In this document: positions 44,141 through 52,065 of the stretch, piece by piece
Position numbering within the stretch: position 1 is the first letter of the stretch
Layout: the number at the start of each line of letters is the position of its first letter
From: CAZGSN01 sp964371655
Lineage (GTDB): Bacteria; Desulfobacterota; Binatia; HRBIN30
Length of the DNA: 64,000 bases
NCBI GenBank assembly: GCA_964371655.1
Contig: CAYJOD010000023.1
Span: 1-64,000 of the forward strand
Direction: 5' to 3'
Notes under the pieces: generated by a model
Database searches by the model: none
Told to the model about the DNA's origin: nothing
Seen by the model: the letters and a program-made list of their open reading frames with translations, nothing else
Program-made: the position numbers and the translations under genes

Positions 44141-46372
44141 CTAGTTGGAACACGAGGTGTTGGTCTGGCCGTCGTCAAAGGCGTCACAGTCTTTGCTCAG
44201 ACCGTCGATGCGATTGAGGGCGCGACACAGACGGCAGTTGACGTGAGTCTCAAAGCAGTCACCCAGATCGGCTGCGCCAACACACAAGCTTGGGAAGGCG
44301 GCATCGAGATCGACTCCGTTGCAGATATTCGCCAGAACCGCGTTGAGACGGCGGCGCGCGAGAAAGGCCTTACCCCGACCGTCGACCAGCACGGTGTCGA
44401 GGCACTTGGTGAGAGCTGTCTCCGACACGATGGTGTCGTTGAGCAGGCCGTTGAACTTGCAGCGCAAGAATTCGCGATGCTTGGCGGCGATCAGGCTCTC
44501 CACGGCCGCCGCCACCAGACTTTGGCACTTGGCAGCGTGCAAATCCTGGCTACGCCCGATCGTGGCGGCCGAAAGATCGCCGAACAGATCTGCGCTGAGC
44601 GCGATCGATTCATCCACCGCGGCATCGTTGATAGTCGCCACAGGTACATTGCCGAAGTCGGGAGGGGCGTCGCAGAAACGTGTACGCGCACTTTCGGTGT
44701 TGCGGCGCACACGGTCGATACGGCCCAACGGATCGCTGACCAGGCAGGTTTGTGGGTCGCCGATGCGACCGCGGCTGGCGTCGCCAAGGCAAGTGCGCGT
44801 GGCGCGGGTCTGCGCGTCCAACACCTTCGAAGCGGCGCTGTTGACTTGTTTGAGACACGCTTTCTGATGGGCGTCCTGAACGATCTCGAGCCGACACGTC
44901 GAAGAGCATCCGTCGCCATCCGCGGTGGCGCCGTCGTCACACTGTTCAGCGCCGCAGACGAGGCTGTCGCCACACAGTTCGAGCGCTACGCCGCCGATGC
45001 AAGAGCCACCTGAGCAACTGGATGTCGGGGTGCAGGGATCGGCATCGTCGCAGGCTGAACCGTCTGCCGGCGCCGCGGCGTGCAGGCACTGAGTGCCGCT
45101 CTCATCGCAGCTGTCCTGCGTGCACACGTTGCCGTCGCTGCACGGATTCAAGCTGCCGCCGCAGGTGCCTGCCAGGCATTGATCGGCGACGGTGCAGAAC
45201 AGAGCGTCGTCACACGGGATTCCGTTGGCTGCAGCCGCGTCGTTGACGCATGTATCGGTGGTCTCGTCGCACGAATCCACCGTGCAGGCATTCGTGTCGG
45301 CGCAATCGCGGGCCGGCCCGGTGCACGTCCCCGCCAGACAAGCATCGGACACCGTGCAGAAGGCGCCATCGTCACACGGGGTGGCGTCGTTGACGAAATG
45401 GCACGTGGCGTCGCAACAGTCGTTCGGGACATCGCCGCCCGGATCACACTGCTCGCCGGCGACAGCCTCGACGGCGCCGTTGCCGCAATGGGCGGCGCTT
45501 GGTGTGTGAAAGGCCGCGACATAGAGTGGATCGGGGTCGAGGGTGGTGCTCCCGAACTGAGTGTAGGAGGCCAGTGGTCCCGGAGCCGGGAGGTAGGAGC
45601 TGGTCGAGCCGTTGTCCTCCGGAATGATCGCCCCGACGCCCGAGGGGTTCACCGTACGATCCTCGTCCGTGAGGTTGACGAAACGGATCTCATCCGTGTC
45701 GTCGTTGTCAGCAAGGCCGAAATCGCTCAGGTCGTAGGACGTCGCAAATGCCCCCTCGGAAGGCGCGCCGCCGTACAGTTCGAAGGACTGGGCGGGCTGA
45801 TAGCGCCATTCGCTCCAGGTGCCGGAGGCGACGTTGTGGACCTGGATGATCACCGGCTCGGGCGAGGTCGAGTTGCTGCCTGCCTCGTAGATCACGAAGT
45901 CCACCCCAGGAAGGTTCGGGAGCTTGCGCCCGCCGCTCCAGCTGAGTTGAAAGCCGCTGCGGGCTGTAGTGCCGTTGTTGCCGTTGGGCAGATTGAGCGC
46001 ACGCGTTCCCGATGAGGCGATGCCGACGATTCGCGCCACCGAGCGGCTCGAATCGAAGCCCACGGTCGAGCTTGGAAACGCCGCGGCTGCCGCCGCCGAG
46101 CTCGGCGATGCGGTGACAATCGCCCCGCCGTAGGTGCCCGGAGAAAGGCTGAAGCCCTGGTCTGGCGTGTCGGTCTGATCGAATGTGAAGCCGGCAAACG
46201 AGAACGATTGCGCATGCACGGTGCCGACCGTTGAGAGCCCCAATAACGCTACCAGCGCAATCTCGAGCCGTAGTAAGCACGTGACCCACCGCCCCACAGG
46301 AAAGAGCGTCGCAGACCGGCCCTTGGCCGGTAGCGCCGTTGCCATACCCCGTGAACTGTCCATCATTTCCAT
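44141..46372 (-). CDS. secreted Cys-rich protein, first member of tandem set
   Basis: 743 residues from ATG 46372, which has GGGAGG just upstream. The layout matches its downstream neighbour but is longer. Signal peptide (VALLGLSTVGTVHAQ), N-domain (FSFAGFTFDQTDTPD, NGTTARSGFQLSWS, GAFATSYDLSDFG), then five or so Cys repeats of the Myxococcus type. These carry phrases such as CDDGAFCTVSDACLAGTC and CDDADPCTPTSSC. The shared C-terminal domain ends in CDAFDDGQTNTSC. Gene duplication with loss or gain of Cys repeats explains the length difference. Probably extracellular and disulfide-rich. Confidence 0.75.
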   Translation of the reverse strand: MEMMDSSRGMATALPAKGRSATLFPVGRWVTCLLRLEIALVALLGLSTVGTVHAQSFSFAGFTFDQTDTPDQGFSLSPGTYGGAIVTASPSSAAAAAAFPSSTVGFDSSRSVARIVGIASSGTRALNLPNGNNGTTARSGFQLSWSGGRKLPNLPGVDFVIYEAGSNSTSPEPVIIQVHNVASGTWSEWRYQPAQSFELYGGAPSEGAFATSYDLSDFGLADNDDTDEIRFVNLTDEDRTVNPSGVGAIIPEDNGSTSSYLPAPGPLASYTQFGSTTLDPDPLYVAAFHTPSAAHCGNGAVEAVAGEQCDPGGDVPNDCCDATCHFVNDATPCDDGAFCTVSDACLAGTCTGPARDCADTNACTVDSCDETTDTCVNDAAAANGIPCDDALFCTVADQCLAGTCGGSLNPCSDGNVCTQDSCDESGTQCLHAAAPADGSACDDADPCTPTSSCSGGSCIGGVALELCGDSLVCGAEQCDDGATADGDGCSSTCRLEIVQDAHQKACLKQVNSAASKVLDAQTRATRTCLGDASRGRIGDPQTCLVSDPLGRIDRVRRNTESARTRFCDAPPDFGNVPVATINDAAVDESIALSADLFGDLSAATIGRSQDLHAAKCQSLVAAAVESLIAAKHREFLRCKFNGLLNDTIVSETALTKCLDTVLVDGRGKAFLARRRLNAVLANICNGVDLDAAFPSLCVGAADLGDCFETHVNCRLCRALNRIDGLSKDCDAFDDGQTNTSCSN

Positions 46373-46403
46373 CTCGCCTCCCATTGGTTCATGAACCCCC
46401 GGG

Positions 46404-46492
46404 GTGCTGGGTCAGTTTGAAATTGTAGAAGCACGGCATGCCGTGCTTCTACGAATCTTCTCGTGCCGCCTGATCTCAAACTGACCCAACAC
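46404..46492. repeat. MITE-like inverted repeat with perfect 28-bp palindrome (family G)
   Basis: 89 bp. The 17-base ends GTGCTGGGTCAGTTTGA and TCAAACTGACCCAACAC are inverted with one mismatch. Inside, 46425-46452 is a perfect 28-base palindrome (arms GTAGAAGCACGGCA and TGCCGTGCTTCTAC). It lies 31 bp upstream of the first secreted-protein start. It could be a miniature element or a structured regulator. Confidence 0.75.
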
Positions 46493-46655
46493 CGAATTCC
46501 GCGACCGTCGCCCCTGTCGCGGCAAAATTTCGTACGCTGAGCAGATGGCGTGCCGAGAGGAGGTGGCGTGCAGATGGCGTGCCAAATCACGACGTACGCC
46601 GTCATTCGCGAGTGGCGACCTAGCGCCTGCCAGATTTGGGAATAGGGAGGAGCCG

Positions 46656-46793
46656 ATGTACCTAGGAAGAATATTTCAGCGGTTCGGTTCTGGCATTTCA
46701 GCTCGCCGTAGCGTTGTGAACTTAGTCTCGCGTCACATAGTAGCTTCGTGTTTGGCTGATACCGAACATGTCGAGCGACTTTCCAAGAAGTAG
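46656..46793 (+). CDS. 45-residue hypothetical protein
   Basis: ATG 46656 follows AGGGAGGAG by a few bases. The product starts MYLGRIFQRFGSGISARRS and is basic without a membrane span. There is no recognised family and no neighbour to support it except the second short frame 18 bp downstream. Low confidence. Confidence 0.3.
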   Translation: MYLGRIFQRFGSGISARRSVVNLVSRHIVASCLADTEHVERLSKK

Positions 46794-46811
46794 ACGGTTG
46801 GAGAAGGAGGA

Positions 46812-46907
46812 ATGCGTCCTGAGTTCACAAAGACCGGGACGGATTCTCAGCTCTGGGACGGGTTCCGTGCGTGGTGCACTAGGAGCATGAGCAATTACGT
46901 GCGCTGA
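46812..46907 (+). CDS. 31-residue candidate peptide
   Basis: ATG 46812 lies right after GAAGGAGGA. The frame gives a 31-residue peptide starting MRPEFTKTGTDSQLWDG. No family is recognised, and it may be a remnant of a longer gene. Low confidence. Confidence 0.2.
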   Translation: MRPEFTKTGTDSQLWDGFRAWCTRSMSNYVR

Positions 46908-47106
46908 CTACTCGGTCCGCGCAACATCAGATAGCGCCGTCTTAGCCAAGGGCCACTAGAAAGTTGCACGACGCGCCGGCCGAACAGCGTACCAACGCAG
47001 CTGAACCGTACGTGTCGTCGCCCTCGGGCGGCTACGGCTCGCAAGCGTTGCGGCGTCGATGCTGGGGTCTTGCCACCTGCCGAAGCAGGCGATGGTCAAC
47101 AGCTTC

Positions 47107-48258
47107 CTAACGCACGCTTTCGGCGAGAGCGTCAACCACGCGTTGTTGATTGCCTTCGCTTAGGCCCGGGAAGATTGGCAGGAAAAGTGTCTCGGCTGCG
47201 GCTGCTTCCGTTTCCGGGAGCGACAAGTCCTTCCCGCGCTCGCGAAAGTACGGTTCGCGATGCAATGGCTGAATGCCATGCCGGCACGAGACGGCGCGCT
47301 CGGCCATGCGTACGACGACGTCGTGGGCGGTGACTCGTGCGCCGGGCCGCAGACGAATGCAGTACGATGAGTACGCGGGCTCGGCATAGGAAGGCACATA
47401 CGGTGCTTCTACCGCATCGATCCGCACCAAGGCGTCGTCATAGAACCGCGCCTGGTCGCGACGCGCTTGCAACATCGCCGGTAGCTTGCGCAGTTGCACC
47501 AAGCCCATGGCCGCCTGCATATCGGTGAGTCGATAGTTGAACCCGGCCTCGATGTACTCCTGTACAATCGTGCCCTTGGCCTGGTGGCGCGCCAGGTCGG
47601 ACACCGACGCGCCGGCCGATCGCAAGATGCGCGCGCGCTCGGCGGCGGCCGCGTCGTCGAGCACCAGCATCCCGCCTTCTCCGGTGGTGATCATCTTGCG
47701 CGGGTGAAAGCTGAAGCAGGCGGGCACGCCGCAGCCGCCAACCACTTTGCCCTTGTAGCGCGCACCCAATGCCGTCGCCGCGTCTTCGATCAGCAGCAGG
47801 TCGTGGCGTTGTGCCAGAGCGCGGAACGCGTCGAGGTCGGCGGGCAAACCGATTTGATCCACCAGGACGATGGCGCGTGTCCGAGGTGTCAGGCGTCGCG
47901 CCGCATCCTGGGCGTCCATGTTGTAGGTGCGTCGCTCGATGTCGACGAAACGCGGCACACCACCGGCGAGAAGGATGGCATTGATGGTCGCCATGCACGT
48001 AAACGACGGACACAAGACCTCGTCACCGGGCACCACGCCGGCGACCAGCAGCGCCAGGTGCAACGCCGTCGTCGCCGCGTTAGTCGCCACCGCGTGGCGC
48101 GCGCCGACGTACTCGGCAAGCGCGCTCTCGAAGCTCGCGGTCTTGGGACCAAGGCTGATCCATCCCGAGAGAATCACCTCGCGAACGGCGGCCGCCTCCT
48201 CCTCGCCGAGCCACGGCTTGAGAAACGGAATCTGGCCTGCAAACAGATCGTCGCTCAT
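47107..48258 (-). CDS. DegT/DnrJ/EryC1/StrS aminotransferase, copy 1
   Basis: 383 residues from ATG 48258, overlapping the GT2 stop as ATGA. It is a PLP-dependent sugar aminotransferase of the DegT family: IPFLKPWLGEEEAAAVREVILSGWISLGP, ATNAATTALHLAL, CPSFTCMATINAIL, LLIEDAATALGA and the PLP lysine in SFHPRKMITTGEGG. These enzymes transfer an amino group to a keto-sugar nucleotide. It is the last gene of the amino-sugar operon. A second DegT gene is 1.4 kb upstream, so two amino groups or two different sugars are likely. Confidence 0.9.
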   Translation of the reverse strand: MSDDLFAGQIPFLKPWLGEEEAAAVREVILSGWISLGPKTASFESALAEYVGARHAVATNAATTALHLALLVAGVVPGDEVLCPSFTCMATINAILLAGGVPRFVDIERRTYNMDAQDAARRLTPRTRAIVLVDQIGLPADLDAFRALAQRHDLLLIEDAATALGARYKGKVVGGCGVPACFSFHPRKMITTGEGGMLVLDDAAAAERARILRSAGASVSDLARHQAKGTIVQEYIEAGFNYRLTDMQAAMGLVQLRKLPAMLQARRDQARFYDDALVRIDAVEAPYVPSYAEPAYSSYCIRLRPGARVTAHDVVVRMAERAVSCRHGIQPLHREPYFRERGKDLSLPETEAAAAETLFLPIFPGLSEGNQQRVVDALAESVR

Positions 48259-49004
48259 CGTGAGTCGCCGCCGCTGCGGACGCCACGCAGGCGCGGGGCG
48301 CGGCGCAGCTCGAGCCATAGGCGGGTCATGTCGCGCACGGAGTCGCGCACCACGCGCCAGTTCCCCGACGAGGACGCCCCGGTCTGGCGTGGATGATACT
48401 CGGCCTCCACGGCCAGGACGCGAAATCCAAGATGATGGGCGCGAATAATGCGCTCGACGGTGACGAAGGCGGTGGCGCGCGAGAAGCACCGCAGTTGGTC
48501 GAGCACCGAACGCTTGTAGACCTGCACGAAGTTGTAATCGCTGATCCGGGTGCCGAAGAGAAGACGGATCAGGGTGCGGTTGCCCCACGAAACGAAGCGA
48601 CGTGCGCGCGAGACGCCCGGATACGATTTGCGCGTCACCACGACGATGTCAGCCGCCGGGAAGTGCGGGAGCACATCGCGCAAGTCGTCGAAGTCGAACG
48701 GGTAGTCCATGGCATTGTGGGTGACCAGGTCGAAGCGTGCCGCGGCAAAGCCCTTCTCAATCGACCCTCCCTGCTTGAGATTGGTCGGGTTGTGTACGAC
48801 GCGGACGTTGCTCAGCTGGCGTCCGAGCTCATCGGCTATTGCTGGGGTACTATCGCGGCTGCAGTCGTCGATCAAGATTACCTCGAACGTGCCGACAAGT
48901 GGTTGCAGGCTCGCGACGCAGCGTCGAACCGTCGACTCGATCATCTCTTCCTCGTTGTACGCCGGCAACACCACGGACAACGACGCGTCGGGAAACAGAC
49001 TCAT
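48255..49004 (-). CDS. family 2 glycosyltransferase (dolichyl-phosphate-mannose-synthase type)
   Basis: This 249-residue protein has a GT-A fold with LSVVLPAYNEEEMIESTVRRC, VILIDDCSRDST, NPTNLKQGGSIEKGF and FVTVERIIRAHHLGFRV, which match polyprenyl-phosphate GT2 enzymes. The usual metal-binding DxD-like site (MDAD) reads THNAMDYPFD here, so one acidic residue is displaced. No membrane spans are present, unlike longer DPMS-like proteins. It lies between the acyltransferase (12 bp gap) and the first DegT gene (ATGA). Probably transfers a sugar to a lipid carrier. Confidence 0.85.
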   Translation of the reverse strand: MSLFPDASLSVVLPAYNEEEMIESTVRRCVASLQPLVGTFEVILIDDCSRDSTPAIADELGRQLSNVRVVHNPTNLKQGGSIEKGFAAARFDLVTHNAMDYPFDFDDLRDVLPHFPAADIVVVTRKSYPGVSRARRFVSWGNRTLIRLLFGTRISDYNFVQVYKRSVLDQLRCFSRATAFVTVERIIRAHHLGFRVLAVEAEYHPRQTGASSSGNWRVVRDSVRDMTRLWLELRRAPRLRGVRSGGDSR

Positions 49005-49016
49005 TGCGGCTGATCC

Positions 49017-49679
49017 TCAGAGCAAGCGGTCGAAATCTGAGTCCCCGTCGAGAACACGAATGACACGCGCCGGAGCTCCGTAGGCCAACACGTTGGGCGG
49101 GATGTTGTCGACCACGACCGCGCCCGCACCAATCACCGCCCCGGCACCGATGTGCACGCGCGGAGCAAGCGTGACGCCGGCGGAAAGAAACGCGCCGCGA
49201 TCGATGCGCACCCGTCCACCCATCGACACGCCCGAGCTGATCGCGCAGCCATCCTCCACGATGGAGTCGTGCTCGACGATGGCGCCGGTGTTGATGATGA
49301 CGTGCTTGCCGACGCGGGCGCCGGTATTGATGATCGCACCCGCCAGCACCGTGGTCCCTTCCCCGAGGACGGCCGATGGCATCACCACCGCACTCGGATG
49401 GATCAGGCAGGCCCACGGCGCAGCGTGGTAGAGCTCGGCAAGCGCCAGACGTTGCGGGTTGTGGCCGATCGCCAACACTGCCTCCGCGGTGTGCTTGTCC
49501 AGATGGGCCAGCGCGTCGACGCGGCCGATCACGGTAACGCCGGCGATCGTCTTATCCTGCAGGTGGGGCGCGTCATCGAGGAAGCACAGCCTGACTCCCG
49601 GGAACTGTGCGCGCCATACCTCGGCAAGGATCGCACCCTGCGATCCGGCGCCGACAATGTACCCGTTGCTGACCGTCAT
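49017..49679 (-). CDS. NeuD/PglD-type left-handed beta-helix acyltransferase
   Basis: This 220-residue protein has an N-terminal Rossmann-like part (GYIVGAGSQGAIL) and then hexapeptide repeats (VVMPSAVLGEGTTVLAGAII, GKHVIINTGAIVEHDSIVED). The catalytic-His region VEHDSIVEDG is present. This is the NeuD/PglD type that acetylates amino-sugar nucleotides such as UDP-bacillosamine precursors or sialic-acid precursors. It sits between two DegT aminotransferase genes, with two bp separating it from the upstream one. Acetylation of a newly made amino sugar is the likely role. Confidence 0.9.
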   Translation of the reverse strand: MTVSNGYIVGAGSQGAILAEVWRAQFPGVRLCFLDDAPHLQDKTIAGVTVIGRVDALAHLDKHTAEAVLAIGHNPQRLALAELYHAAPWACLIHPSAVVMPSAVLGEGTTVLAGAIINTGARVGKHVIINTGAIVEHDSIVEDGCAISSGVSMGGRVRIDRGAFLSAGVTLAPRVHIGAGAVIGAGAVVVDNIPPNVLAYGAPARVIRVLDGDSDFDRLL

Positions 49680-49681
49680 TG

Positions 49682-50839
49682 TCAGGCGACCCCAACGCGC
49701 GCGACCGCCGCGATCAGCTCAGCGACGACGGTGTTCTGATCGTCTGCGCTCAAGCTGCTGTACAAGGGTAGGATCAAGGAGCCGTCACTCGCGGCTTCCG
49801 ACACCGGCAATGAGACCTTCTCGCGTGCTGCATAGGCGGGCTCGCGATGCGCGGTCATGACCCCGGCGCGTGTGGCAATGCCTTTGTCGAGCAGGTCTTG
49901 CATGACCGCATCGCGGCGCGACGCCGAGAAGCCGCGCAGGCGGACGGCGTAGGACTGCACGTTCCACTCCGCCCACGGCGGCACCGAGGGAGTGTCGATT
50001 ACATCGTGCCCGCGCAGAGCCGCATCGTAACGCGCGGCGACCTCGCGGCGCGCTTGCACAATCCATGGCAAGCGCTTCAGTTGCTCGATGCCGACGGCGG
50101 CTTGGATGTCGGTCATGCGGTAATTGTACCCAATCTCCGAGTAGCTTTCGCGCACCACCTGCGTGGCACGATGGCGCACGGTGTCGGGTACGCTCATGCC
50201 GTGATGACGGAGCAAGCGCAGGCGCGCGGCGTATGCGGCGGAGCTGGTCGTAATCATCCCGCCGTCGCCGGTCGTGATGAGCTTGCGTGGGTGGAAGGAG
50301 AAACAAACGAGATCGCTATGGCAACCGATGGTACGCCCGCGGTAGCGGCTGCCCATCGCACAAGCGGCATCCTCGATGAGCGCGAGGCCATGGGCGCGCG
50401 CGAGCTGCGCCCATGCGTCGATGTCGGCCGGCAGTCCGAGCTGGTGGACGAGCAGGATCGCCTTGGTCCTTGGGGTAATCCGCCGCTGCGCATCGGCGAG
50501 ATCGAGATTGAACGTTCGCGCCTCGACCTCGGCAAACACCGGTATTGCGGCCGCGTGCACCACGGCGTTGGCGGTCGCGATGTAGGACATCGACGGGACG
50601 ATCACCTCGTCGCCAGCGCCGACGCCGGCACAGATCAAAGCGAGATGCAGTGCGGTCGTGCACGACGAGACCGCCACGGCATGCTGGGCTCCGCAATACC
50701 GTGCCACCTCGTGCTCGAACTCGGCAACCTTGGGTCCTTGCGTCACCCAGCCGGACTCGATCACGCGGCGAACCGCCTGCCACTCGGCCTCGCCGAGATC
50801 GGGTTTGGTGATGGGAACGAAGCGTTGATCACCCGGCAT
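49682..50839 (-). CDS. DegT/DnrJ/EryC1/StrS aminotransferase, copy 2
   Basis: 385 residues. ATG 50839 lies 11 bases into the end of the SDR gene, and a longer start at 50875 is less likely. DegT-family motifs are clear: VPITKPDLGEAEWQAVRRVI, VAVSSCTTALHLAL, VPSMSYIATANAV, ALIEDAACAMGS and the PLP lysine in SFHPRKLITTGDGG. It is clearly related to the other DegT protein at 47107-48258 but divergent, so the two probably act on different keto-sugars. It is co-transcribed with the SDR and acyltransferase genes. Confidence 0.9.
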   Translation of the reverse strand: MPGDQRFVPITKPDLGEAEWQAVRRVIESGWVTQGPKVAEFEHEVARYCGAQHAVAVSSCTTALHLALICAGVGAGDEVIVPSMSYIATANAVVHAAAIPVFAEVEARTFNLDLADAQRRITPRTKAILLVHQLGLPADIDAWAQLARAHGLALIEDAACAMGSRYRGRTIGCHSDLVCFSFHPRKLITTGDGGMITTSSAAYAARLRLLRHHGMSVPDTVRHRATQVVRESYSEIGYNYRMTDIQAAVGIEQLKRLPWIVQARREVAARYDAALRGHDVIDTPSVPPWAEWNVQSYAVRLRGFSASRRDAVMQDLLDKGIATRAGVMTAHREPAYAAREKVSLPVSEAASDGSLILPLYSSLSADDQNTVVAELIAAVARVGVA

Positions 50840-51848
50840 GGCTTCGTTTCGCCTTCCAGTTGTGGAGGACCTCATCCTTGAGCAATTCGGCGGGCGACTT
50901 ACCGAGGCTCAGGTACCAGTCGCGCAATCGGCCTAAGCCGACGCGCAAGCTGGGCTTGGGTTTGAAGCCCAACAGCTTTCGCGCCTTGGTGGTGTCCGCA
51001 TAGAGCCGCGAGACATCGCCGGGGCGCCGGGTGTCGTACGTGACCTTTGCATCCGGTTTGTTCAGCACGGACTTAACCTGGTCCACCAACTCATTGATGC
51101 TGATTTCGGAGCCGCTGCCGATGTTGATCGTTTGGCCGACCGCGTTGTCGGCGAGTCCCGCCATGATGATGCCGCGCGCGGTGTCGGTCACATAAGTAAA
51201 ATCGCGTGTTTGGGTGCCGTCGCCGAACACGACCATCGGTTTACCCGCCATGCAGCGCAGCAGGAACTTCGGGATCACCTCGCCGCAGTCGCCTTCGTGG
51301 TGGCATCGCGGGCCGTAGGTGTTGAAGGGGCGCACCACAACCGTCGGGTAGTCGTAGGTGCGGTGGAAAGCGCGCGTGTAGCATTCGCCCGCCAGTTTCG
51401 AGGCGCCGTACACGGTCATCGGAAAGGGAGGGTGCTCCTCCGTCATGGGAACGCGCAATGCCGCGCCATAGATCTCGGAGCTCGACACATAGACAAACCG
51501 CTGCACACCCCTGGCGCGCGCCGTCATCAGCAGCCTGAGCGCCGCCGTGGCGTTAACCTCGTGATTCTCGTAGGGCGAGTGAATCGAGTGGCGCACACCA
51601 AGGCAGGCGAGGTGAAACACGACGTCCACACCGTTGAGGAGGCGCGCCATCGTCTTCTCGCTGCGAATGTCCGTGGTTGCGAGTCGGCAGGTCTTGCCGA
51701 GTACGGGCTCGATGTTGGCGCGCTTGCCATTGACCAGATTGTCGACAACGACGACAGAGGCTTGATGCTGGCAGAGCTGGCGCACTAGCTCCGACCCGAT
51801 AAAGCCCGCGCCGCCGGTGACGAGGACCTTCTTGTTGTGCAGGTTCAT
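50829..51848 (-). CDS. NAD-dependent epimerase/dehydratase (extended SDR)
   Basis: 339 residues: Rossmann motif VLVTGGAGFIGSELV, VDVVFHLACLGVRHSI, SSSEIYG, PMTVYGASKLAGECY (Tyr/Lys), VRPFNTYGPR and FTYVTDTARGI. It matches nucleotide-sugar 4-epimerases/decarboxylases of the UXS/GalE branch, but the exact product is not certain. It is the second gene of the amino-sugar operon, 217 bp after the Gfo/Idh gene. It probably makes the keto-sugar that the aminotransferases use. Confidence 0.85.
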   Translation of the reverse strand: MNLHNKKVLVTGGAGFIGSELVRQLCQHQASVVVVDNLVNGKRANIEPVLGKTCRLATTDIRSEKTMARLLNGVDVVFHLACLGVRHSIHSPYENHEVNATAALRLLMTARARGVQRFVYVSSSEIYGAALRVPMTEEHPPFPMTVYGASKLAGECYTRAFHRTYDYPTVVVRPFNTYGPRCHHEGDCGEVIPKFLLRCMAGKPMVVFGDGTQTRDFTYVTDTARGIIMAGLADNAVGQTINIGSGSEISINELVDQVKSVLNKPDAKVTYDTRRPGDVSRLYADTTKARKLLGFKPKPSLRVGLGRLRDWYLSLGKSPAELLKDEVLHNWKAKRSHAG

Positions 51849-52065
51849 TTCTTCCCTTCCACGTTACGCACAATCCCGGCGCTACCCCAACGTCTCGGGA
51901 ATTACACAAACACCCAAGTATACCAAGGGCAAGAGGCTCAGGGTGTGGGAGATCCCACGAATCACCGCTCCCTGACGGTCGCGGCTCAGGTCGAGATCCG
52001 CAGGTAAGAGCCGCGCGCGTAAGCAAGCGGTCAACGGGTGAGTGCTTCCGCGGACGCGGCGACCC
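51849..52065. other. intergenic gap with 22-nt repeat copy 2
   Basis: No gene. The reverse complement of the 22-base repeat seen at 7844-7865 lies exactly at 51966-51987. No promoter was identified, though this gap could hold one for the genes 51848 down to 47107. Confidence 0.5.

Larger units (their letters stand above)
46493..47106. other. gene-poor gap with two short candidate frames
   Basis: In this 614-bp stretch only two very short frames with good ribosome-binding sites are seen (46656-46793 and 46812-46907). Neither matches anything I recognise. The rest shows no clear coding signal and may hold eroded sequence. Confidence 0.5.

Noticed and set aside
46545..46655. Upstream extension of the 45-residue frame (start 46545)
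   Set aside because: No ribosome-binding site at 46545 and composition is not protein-like; the start at 46656 has a strong site.
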